Assembly (NCBI GenBank): GCA_964512095.1
Contig: CAZEIH010000002.1
Coordinates: 62,001-126,000, forward strand
Reading direction: 5' to 3'
Length of the DNA: 64,000 nucleotides
Origin: DTU013 sp964512095
GTDB lineage: Bacteria; Bacillota; Clostridia; Acetivibrionales; DTU013
Shown here: one piece after another, positions 42,636 to 51,032 of the stretch
How the letters are laid out: every line of letters begins with the position of its first letter
How positions within the stretch are numbered: position 1 is the stretch's first letter
Notes under the pieces: generated by a model
Database searches by the model: none
The model's input: only the letters and a program-made list of their open reading frames with translations
Told to the model about the DNA's origin: nothing
Position numbers and translations under genes: made by a program

Positions 42636-43505
42636 TTAGTCCTCCAGGGCCTTCAATTCATCAATTATTGCCTCCCCTTCATCATGTACCGCTACGTCTT
42701 TTATTAGCTTGACCTCGTTGAACTTATATGCTCTCAAATCGGTGTCATTCCCCTTGTCAAGCCTTACCTTTACAGTTTCCTTTATCAGGTATGTCTCTAT
42801 AACCACACCCTGCCCGTCAGGCGTATCCACGACAGCACCAGTTTTCGGAGCCGTTTTAATGATATGTTCATATGCTTCCTGCTCGTATTTTAAGCAACAC
42901 ATCAGCCTTCCACAGGTGCCGGAAATCTTTGTTGGATTTAGAGAAAGCCCCTGTTCCTTAGCCATTTTTATAGATACCGGCTGGAATTCACCAAGATATG
43001 AGCTACAACAAAGAACACGACCACAAATGCCAATACCGCCCATCATCTTCGACTCATCTCTAACGCCTATCTGCCTAAGCTCTATACGCGTTTTAAAAAC
43101 TGATGCCAAATCCTTTACCAATTCCCTAAAATCAACTCTTCCATCTGCTGTAAAATAGAAAAGAATTTTATTATTGTCAAAAGTGTACTCCACATCTATC
43201 AGTTTCATTTCCAATTCGTGGTCTTTTATTTTCTGAAGGCAAGTAGCAAATGCCTCCTTCTCTTTTTTACTATTCTCGGCAGCATGCTTGATATCTTCCT
43301 CATTGGCTATCCTCATCACCCTTTTTAGCGGTGCAACTATTTCGTCTTCATTGACCTCACGAACAGGAATAACAACCTCTCCGAATTCTACACCCCTTGC
43401 TGTTTCTACAATTACACTAGAGCTACCATCTACCTCCAGCTGATCAGGGTCAAAGTAATATACCTTTCCAGCCTTCTTGAATCTGACTCCAACCACCTTT
43501 ACCAT
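42636..43505 (-). CDS. ricT: PSP1 domain protein RicT (YaaT)
   Basis: 289 residues. The PSP1 core includes ELRQIGVRDESKMMGGIGICGR and VLCCSSYLGEF, followed by ISGTCGRLMCCLKYE. These Cys-rich motifs bind the Fe-S clusters of the Ric (YaaT-YlbF-YmcA) complex, which controls RNase Y-dependent mRNA maturation and promotes Spo0A phosphorylation and sporulation in B. subtilis. GGGAGG ribosome site; it starts directly after holB ends. Confidence 0.95.
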   Translation of the reverse strand: MVKVVGVRFKKAGKVYYFDPDQLEVDGSSSVIVETARGVEFGEVVIPVREVNEDEIVAPLKRVMRIANEEDIKHAAENSKKEKEAFATCLQKIKDHELEMKLIDVEYTFDNNKILFYFTADGRVDFRELVKDLASVFKTRIELRQIGVRDESKMMGGIGICGRVLCCSSYLGEFQPVSIKMAKEQGLSLNPTKISGTCGRLMCCLKYEQEAYEHIIKTAPKTGAVVDTPDGQGVVIETYLIKETVKVRLDKGNDTDLRAYKFNEVKLIKDVAVHDEGEAIIDELKALED

Positions 43506-44492
43506 CTATTGAACCTCCCGTAGCTTTATCAACAAATTATCTATGACAAGCTGATAACTCGCATTTTGTTTTAGGGCCCTTTGTGCCGCTTCTATGGCTT
43601 CAATACTGCTTATGAGCCTGCCGTTGCGGTATTTGCGGGCATTATCTAATATAATATCCTTTTTGTCCGAATTAATCAACATGTTTTCATTTCCCGTCTC
43701 ACTAATTACCAACAAATCTCTGTAGTACAACAGCATAATATGCATAATAATTTCTACACTTTCCTTATTGCTGTCCATAAATGACGAAAAATCTAAAATG
43801 CTTGTAGTTCTACCCTCAGCCGCTGCCGGGAGCAATTCCAGTATCTCGTCTCTGAGCTTTGAAAATTCTCCTGAGTTTGCCAAGTCCAGTGCTATCCCTA
43901 TGTTGCCATCGGAAAAGTCGGCTGCAAGCCCAAAGCTCCCGTCATCACTACCATACCTAGCCTCAAGAGCCTGTAAAACCTGCTCCCTGGAATAATTCTT
44001 GAGCTTTAGGTGCTGTGCTCGCGAACGCACTGTTTCCAACATTTTTTCATAATTTGTAGTCAACAAAATAACCACTACATAGCCTGGAGGCTCCTCAAAT
44101 ATCTTTAGTAGGCAGTTTTGAGCCGCCTCCGTCATCTTTGCTGCTTCCTGCACAATATAGACCTTCCGATCTGAATACATGGGTTTAAGAATCGTATCAC
44201 TCTGGAGTTCTCTAATCAAATCCACGCCAATACTCAATTCCTCGACTCTTATACTATGATAATCGGGATTGCTGTCATTCTTTGTCAACTGGCAGGGCCT
44301 GCAATTGCCACAAGGAGCGCCCTCGTGAGGATCGTCGCACAGCAAAAGACCGGCAAATATGTGTGCAATCGTTTTTTTACCGATGCCTGCCGGCCCCGAG
44401 AATATATATGCATGTCCAACCCGGTCTTGGGAAATTAATTGCTTAAGGCTATCGACCACTTCTTTCTGGCCGATTATATTTTTAAAGTCCAT
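43506..44492 (-). CDS. holB: DNA polymerase III subunit delta'
   Basis: Clamp-loader subunit of 328 residues. The AAA+ domain has FSGPAGIGKKTIAHIFA (Walker A) and the Cys zinc module (APCGNCRPCQLT); sensor 1 is VILLTTNYEKML, with the SRC-like motif as VRSRAQHLKL. The C-terminal collar region is more divergent. The position between yaaR and yaaT matches B. subtilis. Confidence 0.95.
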   Translation of the reverse strand: MDFKNIIGQKEVVDSLKQLISQDRVGHAYIFSGPAGIGKKTIAHIFAGLLLCDDPHEGAPCGNCRPCQLTKNDSNPDYHSIRVEELSIGVDLIRELQSDTILKPMYSDRKVYIVQEAAKMTEAAQNCLLKIFEEPPGYVVVILLTTNYEKMLETVRSRAQHLKLKNYSREQVLQALEARYGSDDGSFGLAADFSDGNIGIALDLANSGEFSKLRDEILELLPAAAEGRTTSILDFSSFMDSNKESVEIIMHIMLLYYRDLLVISETGNENMLINSDKKDIILDNARKYRNGRLISSIEAIEAAQRALKQNASYQLVIDNLLIKLREVQ

Positions 44493-44551
44493 TGTGTACT
44501 CCTTTAATGGGTCTATGGGCCATCTGCCTCGTCGTTCCGGTCATCAAGTGC

Positions 44552-45004
44552 TTACATCATCAAATCCAATATGAGTCCTCTAATATCGACCAAACGCTGA
44601 AGAAGAGAAATATTATCCCATTCCCCATTCAATACATCCTGTGTAAGCAAATCTAGCTCACTATTTATACTCTTGATGATAGCATAGACCTTATGCCTGC
44701 CCCTTCTGTCAACAAGGCTTTTCTTGGAAAACTTTTTCGAATTACCCAGTGCCGCATCCAAGAACTCAGAAATCAACCTTTTATATGCCTTTAATTCACG
44801 TATATCAATCCTCTTAGCAAGAATGTCCCCTTGCTTAATAATATCCTGAACAAGCCTATCAATATGCTGCTCATAATTTCTATCCCCAGCCTTTACCAGC
44901 TGGCTTCTAAACTCTCCGCCAGTACCAGTTTTTACTTTTACTTCATCCTTTACCGGCAGACCTACCATGCCTGTTGTATTACCGAGAGTGTCGCTTACCT
45001 TCAA
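44552..45004 (-). CDS. yaaR: YaaR family protein (DUF327)
   Basis: 150 residues, helical, with the DUF327 landmarks IDIRELKAYKRLISEFLDAAL and DRRGRHKVYAIIKSINSELD. Function unknown; the gene is conserved between yaaQ/darA and holB. TTG start with GGGAGG six bases upstream. Confidence 0.9.
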   Translation of the reverse strand: MKVSDTLGNTTGMVGLPVKDEVKVKTGTGGEFRSQLVKAGDRNYEQHIDRLVQDIIKQGDILAKRIDIRELKAYKRLISEFLDAALGNSKKFSKKSLVDRRGRHKVYAIIKSINSELDLLTQDVLNGEWDNISLLQRLVDIRGLILDLMM

Positions 45005-45039
45005 GATGCACCTCCCGGCGCTTAGCCAATGACTGCGCC

Positions 45040-45369
45040 TTATACCTTTTCAAAGCGTTCAACGTCCAGTACAAATATAGTAGCTCCCCCCACTACAACC
45101 TCCACAGGATAGGGAATAAACATACCCGCCATGCCGTTAGGTGTCATGCTGGAATTGATTACTTGTTTTCTGCTTTTGGATTTTGTCTTGATAATTCCGA
45201 TAACGCTATCCAGCTTTTCTTCGTCAACACCCACAAGCAATGTGGTGTTGCCCGCCTTCAGGAAACCTCCCGTTGAGCAAAGCTTTGTCACTCCAAACCC
45301 ACTCCTGTTCAATTCCTCCATTACCTTTGAACCATCCTCATCATGAACTACAGCGAATACAAGTTTCAT
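45040..45369 (-). CDS. darA: Cyclic-di-AMP receptor DarA (YaaQ, PII-like)
   Basis: 109 residues of the PII-like fold: MKLVFAVVHDEDGSKVMEEL, GFGVTKLCSTGGFLKAGNTT and the C-terminal PYPVEVVVGGATIFVLDVER. DarA/PstA binds c-di-AMP at the trimer interface through the T-loop region. The ATG at 45369 has AGGAGG seven bases upstream; an in-frame start at 45387 overlaps that site. It lies between tmk and yaaR as in other Firmicutes. Confidence 0.95.
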   Translation of the reverse strand: MKLVFAVVHDEDGSKVMEELNRSGFGVTKLCSTGGFLKAGNTTLLVGVDEEKLDSVIGIIKTKSKSRKQVINSSMTPNGMAGMFIPYPVEVVVGGATIFVLDVERFEKV

Positions 45370-45402
45370 TTCTACCCCTCCTCGCAAATGATGTGAATCT
45401 TA

Positions 45403-46041
45403 TTAAACTGATCTAATAAAACCAAGAAGCATCTCCAATTGGCGTTTGACATCATTCCAGACTTCTTCGACAGGCTTAGAAGCGTCAATTGTTTTTATTC
45501 TTTCGGGATATCTTGCAGCCAATTCCTTATACCCATTATAAACCCTTCTGTGAAATTCCATCACTTCATTTTCTATCCTATCGCAGGCATTAACTGTCAT
45601 TCTTCTCTTAAGACCTATTTCCGGATCAAGATCAAAGAAGAATGTAATGTCAGGCATCGTCCCACTAATAGCAATGTCAGTTATTTTTTTGAGCAAATCT
45701 GTGTCCAGGCCTCTTCCATAGCCTTGATATGCAAAGAACGAGTCAATATACCGATCACATATAACACTCCGGCAATCTTCAATAGAAGGTCTGATTACCT
45801 GCTCCACCAGCTGCGCCCTTGCAGCTGAGTAAAGAAGAAGCTCTGTAGTATTGTACATTTCAGTAAATGCCGGATCCAGTATGATGGAGCGTACATTCTC
45901 ACCAATACGCGTGCCTCCGGGTTCTCTTGTAAGGATAACCTGGCAGCCCATATTCGTTAGGTGCTCCATCATGTTCCTTATCTGAGTCGTTTTCCCGCTT
46001 CCATCGGTACCTTCAATTGTAATAAAAAGACCTCGCTTCAT
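45403..46041 (-). CDS. tmk: Thymidylate kinase
   Basis: It converts dTMP to dTDP. About 212 residues with P-loop FITIEGTDGSGKTTQI, the DRx motif CDRYIDSFFAYQGYGRGLD and TREPGGTRIGE. The start at 46041 follows GAGG. It lies between the decarboxylase and darA genes, as in B. subtilis (yaaO-tmk-yaaQ). Confidence 0.97.
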   Translation of the reverse strand: MKRGLFITIEGTDGSGKTTQIRNMMEHLTNMGCQVILTREPGGTRIGENVRSIILDPAFTEMYNTTELLLYSAARAQLVEQVIRPSIEDCRSVICDRYIDSFFAYQGYGRGLDTDLLKKITDIAISGTMPDITFFFDLDPEIGLKRRMTVNACDRIENEVMEFHRRVYNGYKELAARYPERIKTIDASKPVEEVWNDVKRQLEMLLGFIRSV

Positions 46042-46112
46042 ATTCAACCTCGTTTACTGTAATGTGACTTCTGCGCGTACCCACTAATAACATTATACAT
46101 TATTCTCACGTC

Positions 46113-47645
46113 CTATGCATCCTTTTTCCCTTCATCGGCTATGATGCAAACAGTTCCATCGCTGTTAATGCCGTGGACCCTGCCACCCGCTCCAATTACA
46201 ACCTTCAAAAGGTCTACTGCTTCATGGGTAATAATTTCACCTGGGCAAACTAAGGCAATACCCGGAGGATAGGGCGCAATTTTCCCCTTACTAACCCTTC
46301 CTACCGCATCCCCCAAACTTATCCTTTCAGTTTTTGCGTTCAATATATCTAAAGGCTTTAGATCCCAAGTATTATTCTCCAACAACCTGTTGTTTCCCGA
46401 AAACCCGTATACAGCTTTCATACGGCTGCAAATATCGGCATTCTTACCAGTTAAAGGGTTGCCCTGTTTACGCTCCATTTCGCCAATTCCTTCTGATGCG
46501 GCCTCAAAATCCTTCCAAAATTGTTCCAATGCTGAAAAAAGTATTTCAATCTCTGTCGGCCCATCAGCTACAGTAGATATAAATACTACATTAGCAGTGT
46601 CTGACATTTCAGACTGCACATTATATCTTTCCCTCATAAGCCTCTCGGCATCATACCCTGTTATTCCAAGCCGAGATACATTAACAACAAGCCTGGTGGG
46701 ATCATGATCAAACCCCGGAGTGCTTGCGCTGTCAAGCATCACAGGTCCTCTCTCATAGCTGCGTAGGCTACTACTACAGGCTCCTATTGAGTCTAGAAGC
46801 CTATCCAGTAGCTGGGTGCCGTGCCTTTGCATAACCGCTCTGCCTATGTCAAGAAAAGCCATAATTACATAGGAAGGGCTAGTTGTCTGGAACATATCCA
46901 AAAAATATTCCAGTCTTTCAATGTCAACCCTGTGTGTGCCTATATGCAGATACGCGCCTTGGGTAAAAGCCGGCAAGGTTTTATGTGCGCTTTGTATGCA
47001 AATATCAGCACCCGCTTCCAAAGCAGACACCGGCAGACGTTTGTTGAATATTAAATGGGGTCCGTGAGCCTCATCAACTATCAATATTTTGTCATGTGAA
47101 TGCACAATTTCAGCAATTTCCTCGATATCACAGCATACTCCATAGTAATTAGGTCTAGTTATAAGAATGCCCACTGCTTCAGGCATTTGTCTAAGGGCCC
47201 TCTTAATCTCCGCTGGCGTAATTCCGGTGCATATACTAAATGCTTCTGAATATTCGGGCAATACGTAATATGGTCTTACTCCAGCTAAAAGCATGCCATT
47301 TATAACAGAGCTATGACTATCCCTGCCTACTATCAGACGCTGTCCAGGTCTGCACACAGCAGCAATCGCCGCATGTAGACCGACAGTGCTACCATTTACA
47401 AGAAGGTAGCTCCTATTGGCTCCAAACGCCTGAGCGGCAAGTTCCTGGGCCTCATTTAGAATACCGGAGGGGTTATGGAGATCATCCATACCCGGTATTT
47501 CGGTAATATCTAGTTTTTCTATTTCGGAAAGAAATTCTTCAGGTATACCGCGGCCAAGCTTGTGGCCCGGCATATGAAAGGGAATTACATTAGAGTCCGT
47601 AAAAGCCTTTATTGCGTTGTAAACAGGTGTGTTCCATGCGCTGAT
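46113..47645 (-). CDS. Orn/Lys/Arg decarboxylase-like PLP enzyme (YaaO-type)
   Basis: Fold-type I PLP enzyme with the group III amino-acid decarboxylase pattern: MPGHKLGRG, PLP-lysine in SAHKTLPAFTQG and IVDEAHGPHLIF. It probably decarboxylates lysine or arginine, or works on a related amino acid. The first ATG (47573) falls inside the conserved FHMPGHK motif. The open frame continues upstream with the expected family N-terminus (ISAWNTPVYNAIKAFTDSN), and AAGGA lies nine bases before an ATC at 47645. No ATG, GTG or TTG exists in that extension, so either a rare ATC/ATT start is used or the base call is wrong. It follows coaX by 14 bases. Confidence 0.85.
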   Translation of the reverse strand: MSAWNTPVYNAIKAFTDSNVIPFHMPGHKLGRGIPEEFLSEIEKLDITEIPGMDDLHNPSGILNEAQELAAQAFGANRSYLLVNGSTVGLHAAIAAVCRPGQRLIVGRDSHSSVINGMLLAGVRPYYVLPEYSEAFSICTGITPAEIKRALRQMPEAVGILITRPNYYGVCCDIEEIAEIVHSHDKILIVDEAHGPHLIFNKRLPVSALEAGADICIQSAHKTLPAFTQGAYLHIGTHRVDIERLEYFLDMFQTTSPSYVIMAFLDIGRAVMQRHGTQLLDRLLDSIGACSSSLRSYERGPVMLDSASTPGFDHDPTRLVVNVSRLGITGYDAERLMRERYNVQSEMSDTANVVFISTVADGPTEIEILFSALEQFWKDFEAASEGIGEMERKQGNPLTGKNADICSRMKAVYGFSGNNRLLENNTWDLKPLDILNAKTERISLGDAVGRVSKGKIAPYPPGIALVCPGEIITHEAVDLLKVVIGAGGRVHGINSDGTVCIIADEGKKDA

Positions 47646-47659
47646 ATTTAATCTTCCTT

Positions 47660-48436
47660 TCAGGCTTCAGCCCTGTTTTTTTCATATATAATCCTAAGAC
47701 CTTCATTCACAAGACGTCCATTCACCTCGTCTATGGATTCTGTCTCCGGTGCAATAAACTTTGCCAATCCGCCAGTTGCAATGACCTTGGCATTTTCCTC
47801 GCCCATCTCCTGCTTGATCTTTTTGACAATATGGTTAATCTGTCCAACGTATCCATGGAATACGCCCGACTGCATACTTACAGAGGTGTTGCGACCTATG
47901 ACCACATCATGCTTTGCCAGATCTATTCTTGGTAGCTTTGCAGTCCTCTGATACAAAGCCTCGGCTGATATAAGTATTCCAGGGCATATAGCTCCGCCAA
48001 GAAACTCTCCCTTTGAGGATATGGCGTTAAATGTGGTTGCGGTGCCAAAGTCAACTACTATCACAGGCCCGCCATATAGCTCATAGGCAGCAACTGCATT
48101 AACTATCCTGTCTGCTCCAAGCTCCCGGGGATTCTCGTATTTAATATTAATGCCAGTTTTTATCCCCGGTCCAATTAACATTGGGTCCTTTTTTATATAT
48201 CTGCGTATGGCATGCTCAAATGAAAACATAATCGGGGGCACTACGGAAGATATTATTACCGCCTCAATATCGTCAATGGCGAGCCCTTCATAGTTAAAAA
48301 AATTCACGAAGTACATACCAAACTCATCTGCTGTCCAACCTCTGTTAGTTGCCAGCTTCCAATGTGCTATAAGTTCCTTTTCTTTATACACGCCAAAACG
48401 TATATTGGTATTTCCAACATTTATCGCAAGAAGCAA
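47660..48436 (-). CDS. coaX: Type III pantothenate kinase
   Basis: First step of CoA synthesis. About 258 residues. The ASKHA-fold motifs are LLLAINVGNTNIRFGVY, an ELGADRIVNAVAAYELYGG segment and VVDFGTATTFNAI, followed by GGAICPGILISAEAL. The TTG at 48436 has GGAGG eight bases upstream and gives the typical N-terminus; the frame extends to 48472 without support. Confidence 0.95.
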   Translation of the reverse strand: MLLAINVGNTNIRFGVYKEKELIAHWKLATNRGWTADEFGMYFVNFFNYEGLAIDDIEAVIISSVVPPIMFSFEHAIRRYIKKDPMLIGPGIKTGINIKYENPRELGADRIVNAVAAYELYGGPVIVVDFGTATTFNAISSKGEFLGGAICPGILISAEALYQRTAKLPRIDLAKHDVVIGRNTSVSMQSGVFHGYVGQINHIVKKIKQEMGEENAKVIATGGLAKFIAPETESIDEVNGRLVNEGLRIIYEKNRAEA

Positions 48437-48511
48437 TTGCCATTCCTCCAAATCGAGTCTATAACCCATCATCCCAAGACATCTGAAGCCTCAGTAGGGT
48501 TTCACAGCTAA

Positions 48512-49021
48512 CTATAAAAACTTTAGGCTTCTGATTTCTCTTATTTCAAGCTCAATTTCCTTTTCAAGCCTTAAAATATCATGCTTAATATCATCAATGG
48601 TCTCTTCAGCCCTATTCCTTTTCATGTTTGAATGCTTGCCACAGGAGGACGAGGAATGCCTTCTTGACTGTGTATCCCTGTCTTCTCTGTTTCTGTCCCG
48701 GTAATATCCTTTTGACTGATTGCTCTCTTTGTTGTACCCATCGTGGCTTCTGGAGCCATGGTTATTGTTCCTCGGTCCGGATTGATGCCCCTGATTTTGG
48801 CTTCCATTGGATGAATCCTTATTATTAGCTTGTCCACCTCTATTATGGGCATTCTGCGTATCAGAATTCCTAGGATTGTTCTGCTTACGGGACTGATAGC
48901 CTTTTGTGTTATTGTTTCGATTGCGTTGCTGTTGCTCGGATTTCAGTGGTTTGCTATTTGTCTTCCCAGTGTTTGTAACGCCATCGGTGACGGTCTGATT
49001 ACCACTACTCTTTCTGACCAT
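48512..49021 (-). CDS. Asn/Arg/Ser-rich low-complexity protein with C-terminal coiled coil
   Basis: 169 residues. Residues 1-130 are disordered and rich in Asn, Gln, Arg, Ser and Gly (for example NRNNNTKGYQSRKQNN). The last 35 form a charged helix (EETIDDIKHDILRLEKEIEL). No family is recognised. The strongly basic, low-complexity composition might bind nucleic acid or be a spore component; no direct evidence. Base composition resembles the neighbours, so it looks resident. Confidence 0.65.
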   Translation of the reverse strand: MVRKSSGNQTVTDGVTNTGKTNSKPLKSEQQQRNRNNNTKGYQSRKQNNPRNSDTQNAHNRGGQANNKDSSNGSQNQGHQSGPRNNNHGSRSHDGYNKESNQSKGYYRDRNREDRDTQSRRHSSSSCGKHSNMKRNRAEETIDDIKHDILRLEKEIELEIREIRSLKFL

Positions 49022-49070
49022 TCTAAACCTCCATATAATAAAGCAATATAACTATTGTATTTTAAAAGCT

Positions 49071-49865
49071 TCAACAAGTCAACCCCAGTAACCTCGCGGC
49101 ATTTCCGCCCATTATTGCGCTTCTCGCCTCGGCTGTCAGCTCCATACTCTGTATCCTTTCCACCTCGGTAGACTGATCTCCCCAGGGCGAGTCAGACGCA
49201 AAAAGCAGCTTTTCATAACCGTGCTCCAGGTATATTCGATTAAACTGCTCCGGGCTCATTTCATGTAGACTAAAAGAGGTGTCAAAATAAATATCCTCCC
49301 CAACAAGGTATCGTTCCACGTCATCCCAATACTCAAACCCTCCCATGTGAGCAGCAACCATCTTGGCACCAGGTATTCCCCTCAGTACCCGCTTCATCCT
49401 GTCAGGAGTGCAATGGTAAGGCTCCGGCATACCCAAATCTCCACCTGCATGAAAGATAATCACCAGCCCTAAATCTGCTGCTTTTTCATAGATAGGATAC
49501 ATTTTAGGATCATCTACATAAAAGCTCTGGTATTCGGGATGAAACTTAATGCCCCTTAAACCCGCCTCCCTCATCGCTACCAGCTGCTCCACCCAATCTG
49601 AAGTGTCCGGGTGTATAGAGCCGAATGCAATTATTTCATCATCCTGAATGGTAGATGACCATTGTATAATACTGGGGATCTGGCTTGGTTTGGTTGCTAT
49701 ATTAAGTATCAAGGATTTGTCGATTCCCGCTTTTTTCATCGATGCCTTTATGCCGCGTACCGTCCCATCGGACATCAGTGGAAGAGAGGCCGCTTTGGCC
49801 AGCGACTCTGTGGCCCTTTGTGCAATTTTATCAGGAAAGCAATGAACATGAAAATCAATAACCAT
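49071..49865 (-). CDS. Amidohydrolase 2 family TIM-barrel hydrolase
   Basis: 264 residues, full length, starting MVIDFHVHCFPD (HxH metal site), then GIKFHPEYQSFYVDDP, IIFHAGGDLG, AAHMGGFEYWDDV and the C-terminal FASDSPWGDQ Asp. This is the ACMSD/Amidohydro_2 branch, covering decarboxylases and hydrolases. The substrate cannot be inferred. It lies downstream of birA with a truncated repeat copy in between. Confidence 0.88.
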   Translation of the reverse strand: MVIDFHVHCFPDKIAQRATESLAKAASLPLMSDGTVRGIKASMKKAGIDKSLILNIATKPSQIPSIIQWSSTIQDDEIIAFGSIHPDTSDWVEQLVAMREAGLRGIKFHPEYQSFYVDDPKMYPIYEKAADLGLVIIFHAGGDLGMPEPYHCTPDRMKRVLRGIPGAKMVAAHMGGFEYWDDVERYLVGEDIYFDTSFSLHEMSPEQFNRIYLEHGYEKLLFASDSPWGDQSTEVERIQSMELTAEARSAIMGGNAARLLGLTC

Positions 49866-49880
49866 AAATTACTCCAATCC

Positions 49881-49932
49881 TTTATCTATGTCTTCAGAGG
49901 ACGCTGAACTCTATAGTCCGGCGATGAATGAA
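49881..49932 (-). repeat. Dispersed element, copy 8 (3' half only)
   Basis: On the minus strand only TTCATTCATCGCCGGAC...AGTTCAGCGTCCTCTGAAGACATAGATAAA remains: hairpin II in degenerate form and the terminal palindrome. It lies between birA and the amidohydrolase gene. Confidence 0.75.
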
Positions 49933-49958
49933 ATCAAGCTCCTACAAGTGTGGCTTTC

Positions 49959-51032
49959 TTATAAATATCCATATAAGCCCCTTACAGATACCTCTCCGGA
50001 GATAAGCTCCCGTCTAACGCCATCATTACAATCCACAACCAGTCTGCCATCCGAGGTAATATCCACAGCAATCCCTGTATACTCCACATCTTTTAGTGTA
50101 AACCGGACCTCCTTGCCAAGAGTAGCCGAGTATTCTCTCCACATGTCAATTATTTTGGAGTTCTTTCCATCAAGGATATGCCTCAATAAGGTATCTAACT
50201 CTCTGAGTACAGCCCGAATCAATTCCAGTCTCCCATCGCCGCCACCTTTTAAACCCCCAACCTTTGACAATTTCTCATCCCGTAGGGCTTCCTTGGACAT
50301 ACCAGCCTCTGTCCTGTCTTCTAAATTACTATTAGCCATAAGTATCGAGGATGCCCTATTCTGTAACTCTTCTGAGAAATCTGCAGCTGATTGGGAATAA
50401 TTTATCCCCATCCCTAAGACTATGTGGTTTACCCTATCCACCTCAGAATTCATCTCTAGCAATATTCCACATATCTTTTTCCCTTCGGCCACTATATCAT
50501 TAGGCCACTTTATACCTGTTTTTAGACCTGTCACAGTATATATAGCCCTAACTGCTGCCACAGCTGCCGCCAGTGTAAATATTGGTGTTTCAACAGGAGC
50601 CATTGGAGGTCTCAGTACCACCGACAAATATATCCCCTTATCCTGAGGGGATTCCCAGCTCCTGCCCAACCTGCCCTTTCCTTGTGTCTGCTGAAAGGCA
50701 ACTACCGCCAGACCATCACTACACCCTTTTGATGCCATGGCTCCTGCATGGGTGTTTGTAGAGGGCAACACAGCATAACAAAGGACCTCACGCCCCACAA
50801 TCTGTGTACCCAAGTTATTCTCTATTTCAAAGGAGTTCAGCAGCCCCTCAGTAGGTATTAGCCTATAGCCCTTTTTAGAAGCAGCCTCTATTGTATAGCC
50901 ATCAAGCCTTAGCTCCTCTATATACTTCCATATGGCCGTCCTCGATACACCTAAGCGTTCTCCCATTTCAGCGCCGGTGACACAGCCGGGCACTGCCTCC
51001 TTCAAAAACTTCAGAACAACATATTTCATCAT
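49959..51032 (-). CDS. birA: Bifunctional biotin ligase/repressor BirA
   Basis: 357 residues. The N-terminal winged HTH (EMGERLGVSRTAIWKYIEEL) precedes the biotin protein ligase domain, with QQTQGKGRLGRSWESPQ and GIKWPNDIVAEGKKICGILLEM, and a C-terminal SH3-like domain. It biotinylates carboxylase subunits and represses biotin genes. About 35 extra residues (DRTEAGMSKEALRDEKLSKV and a GGLKGGGDG loop) are inserted before the C-terminal domain. It overlaps the upstream gene by 4 bases. Confidence 0.93.
   Translation of the reverse strand: MMKYVVLKFLKEAVPGCVTGAEMGERLGVSRTAIWKYIEELRLDGYTIEAASKKGYRLIPTEGLLNSFEIENNLGTQIVGREVLCYAVLPSTNTHAGAMASKGCSDGLAVVAFQQTQGKGRLGRSWESPQDKGIYLSVVLRPPMAPVETPIFTLAAAVAAVRAIYTVTGLKTGIKWPNDIVAEGKKICGILLEMNSEVDRVNHIVLGMGINYSQSAADFSEELQNRASSILMANSNLEDRTEAGMSKEALRDEKLSKVGGLKGGGDGRLELIRAVLRELDTLLRHILDGKNSKIIDMWREYSATLGKEVRFTLKDVEYTGIAVDITSDGRLVVDCNDGVRRELISGEVSVRGLYGYL

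Noticed and set aside
1412..49932. The dispersed repeats as a CRISPR array or tRNA-like genes
   Set aside because: Copies are kilobases apart, in both orientations and without spacers, and they lack tRNA cloverleaf features.
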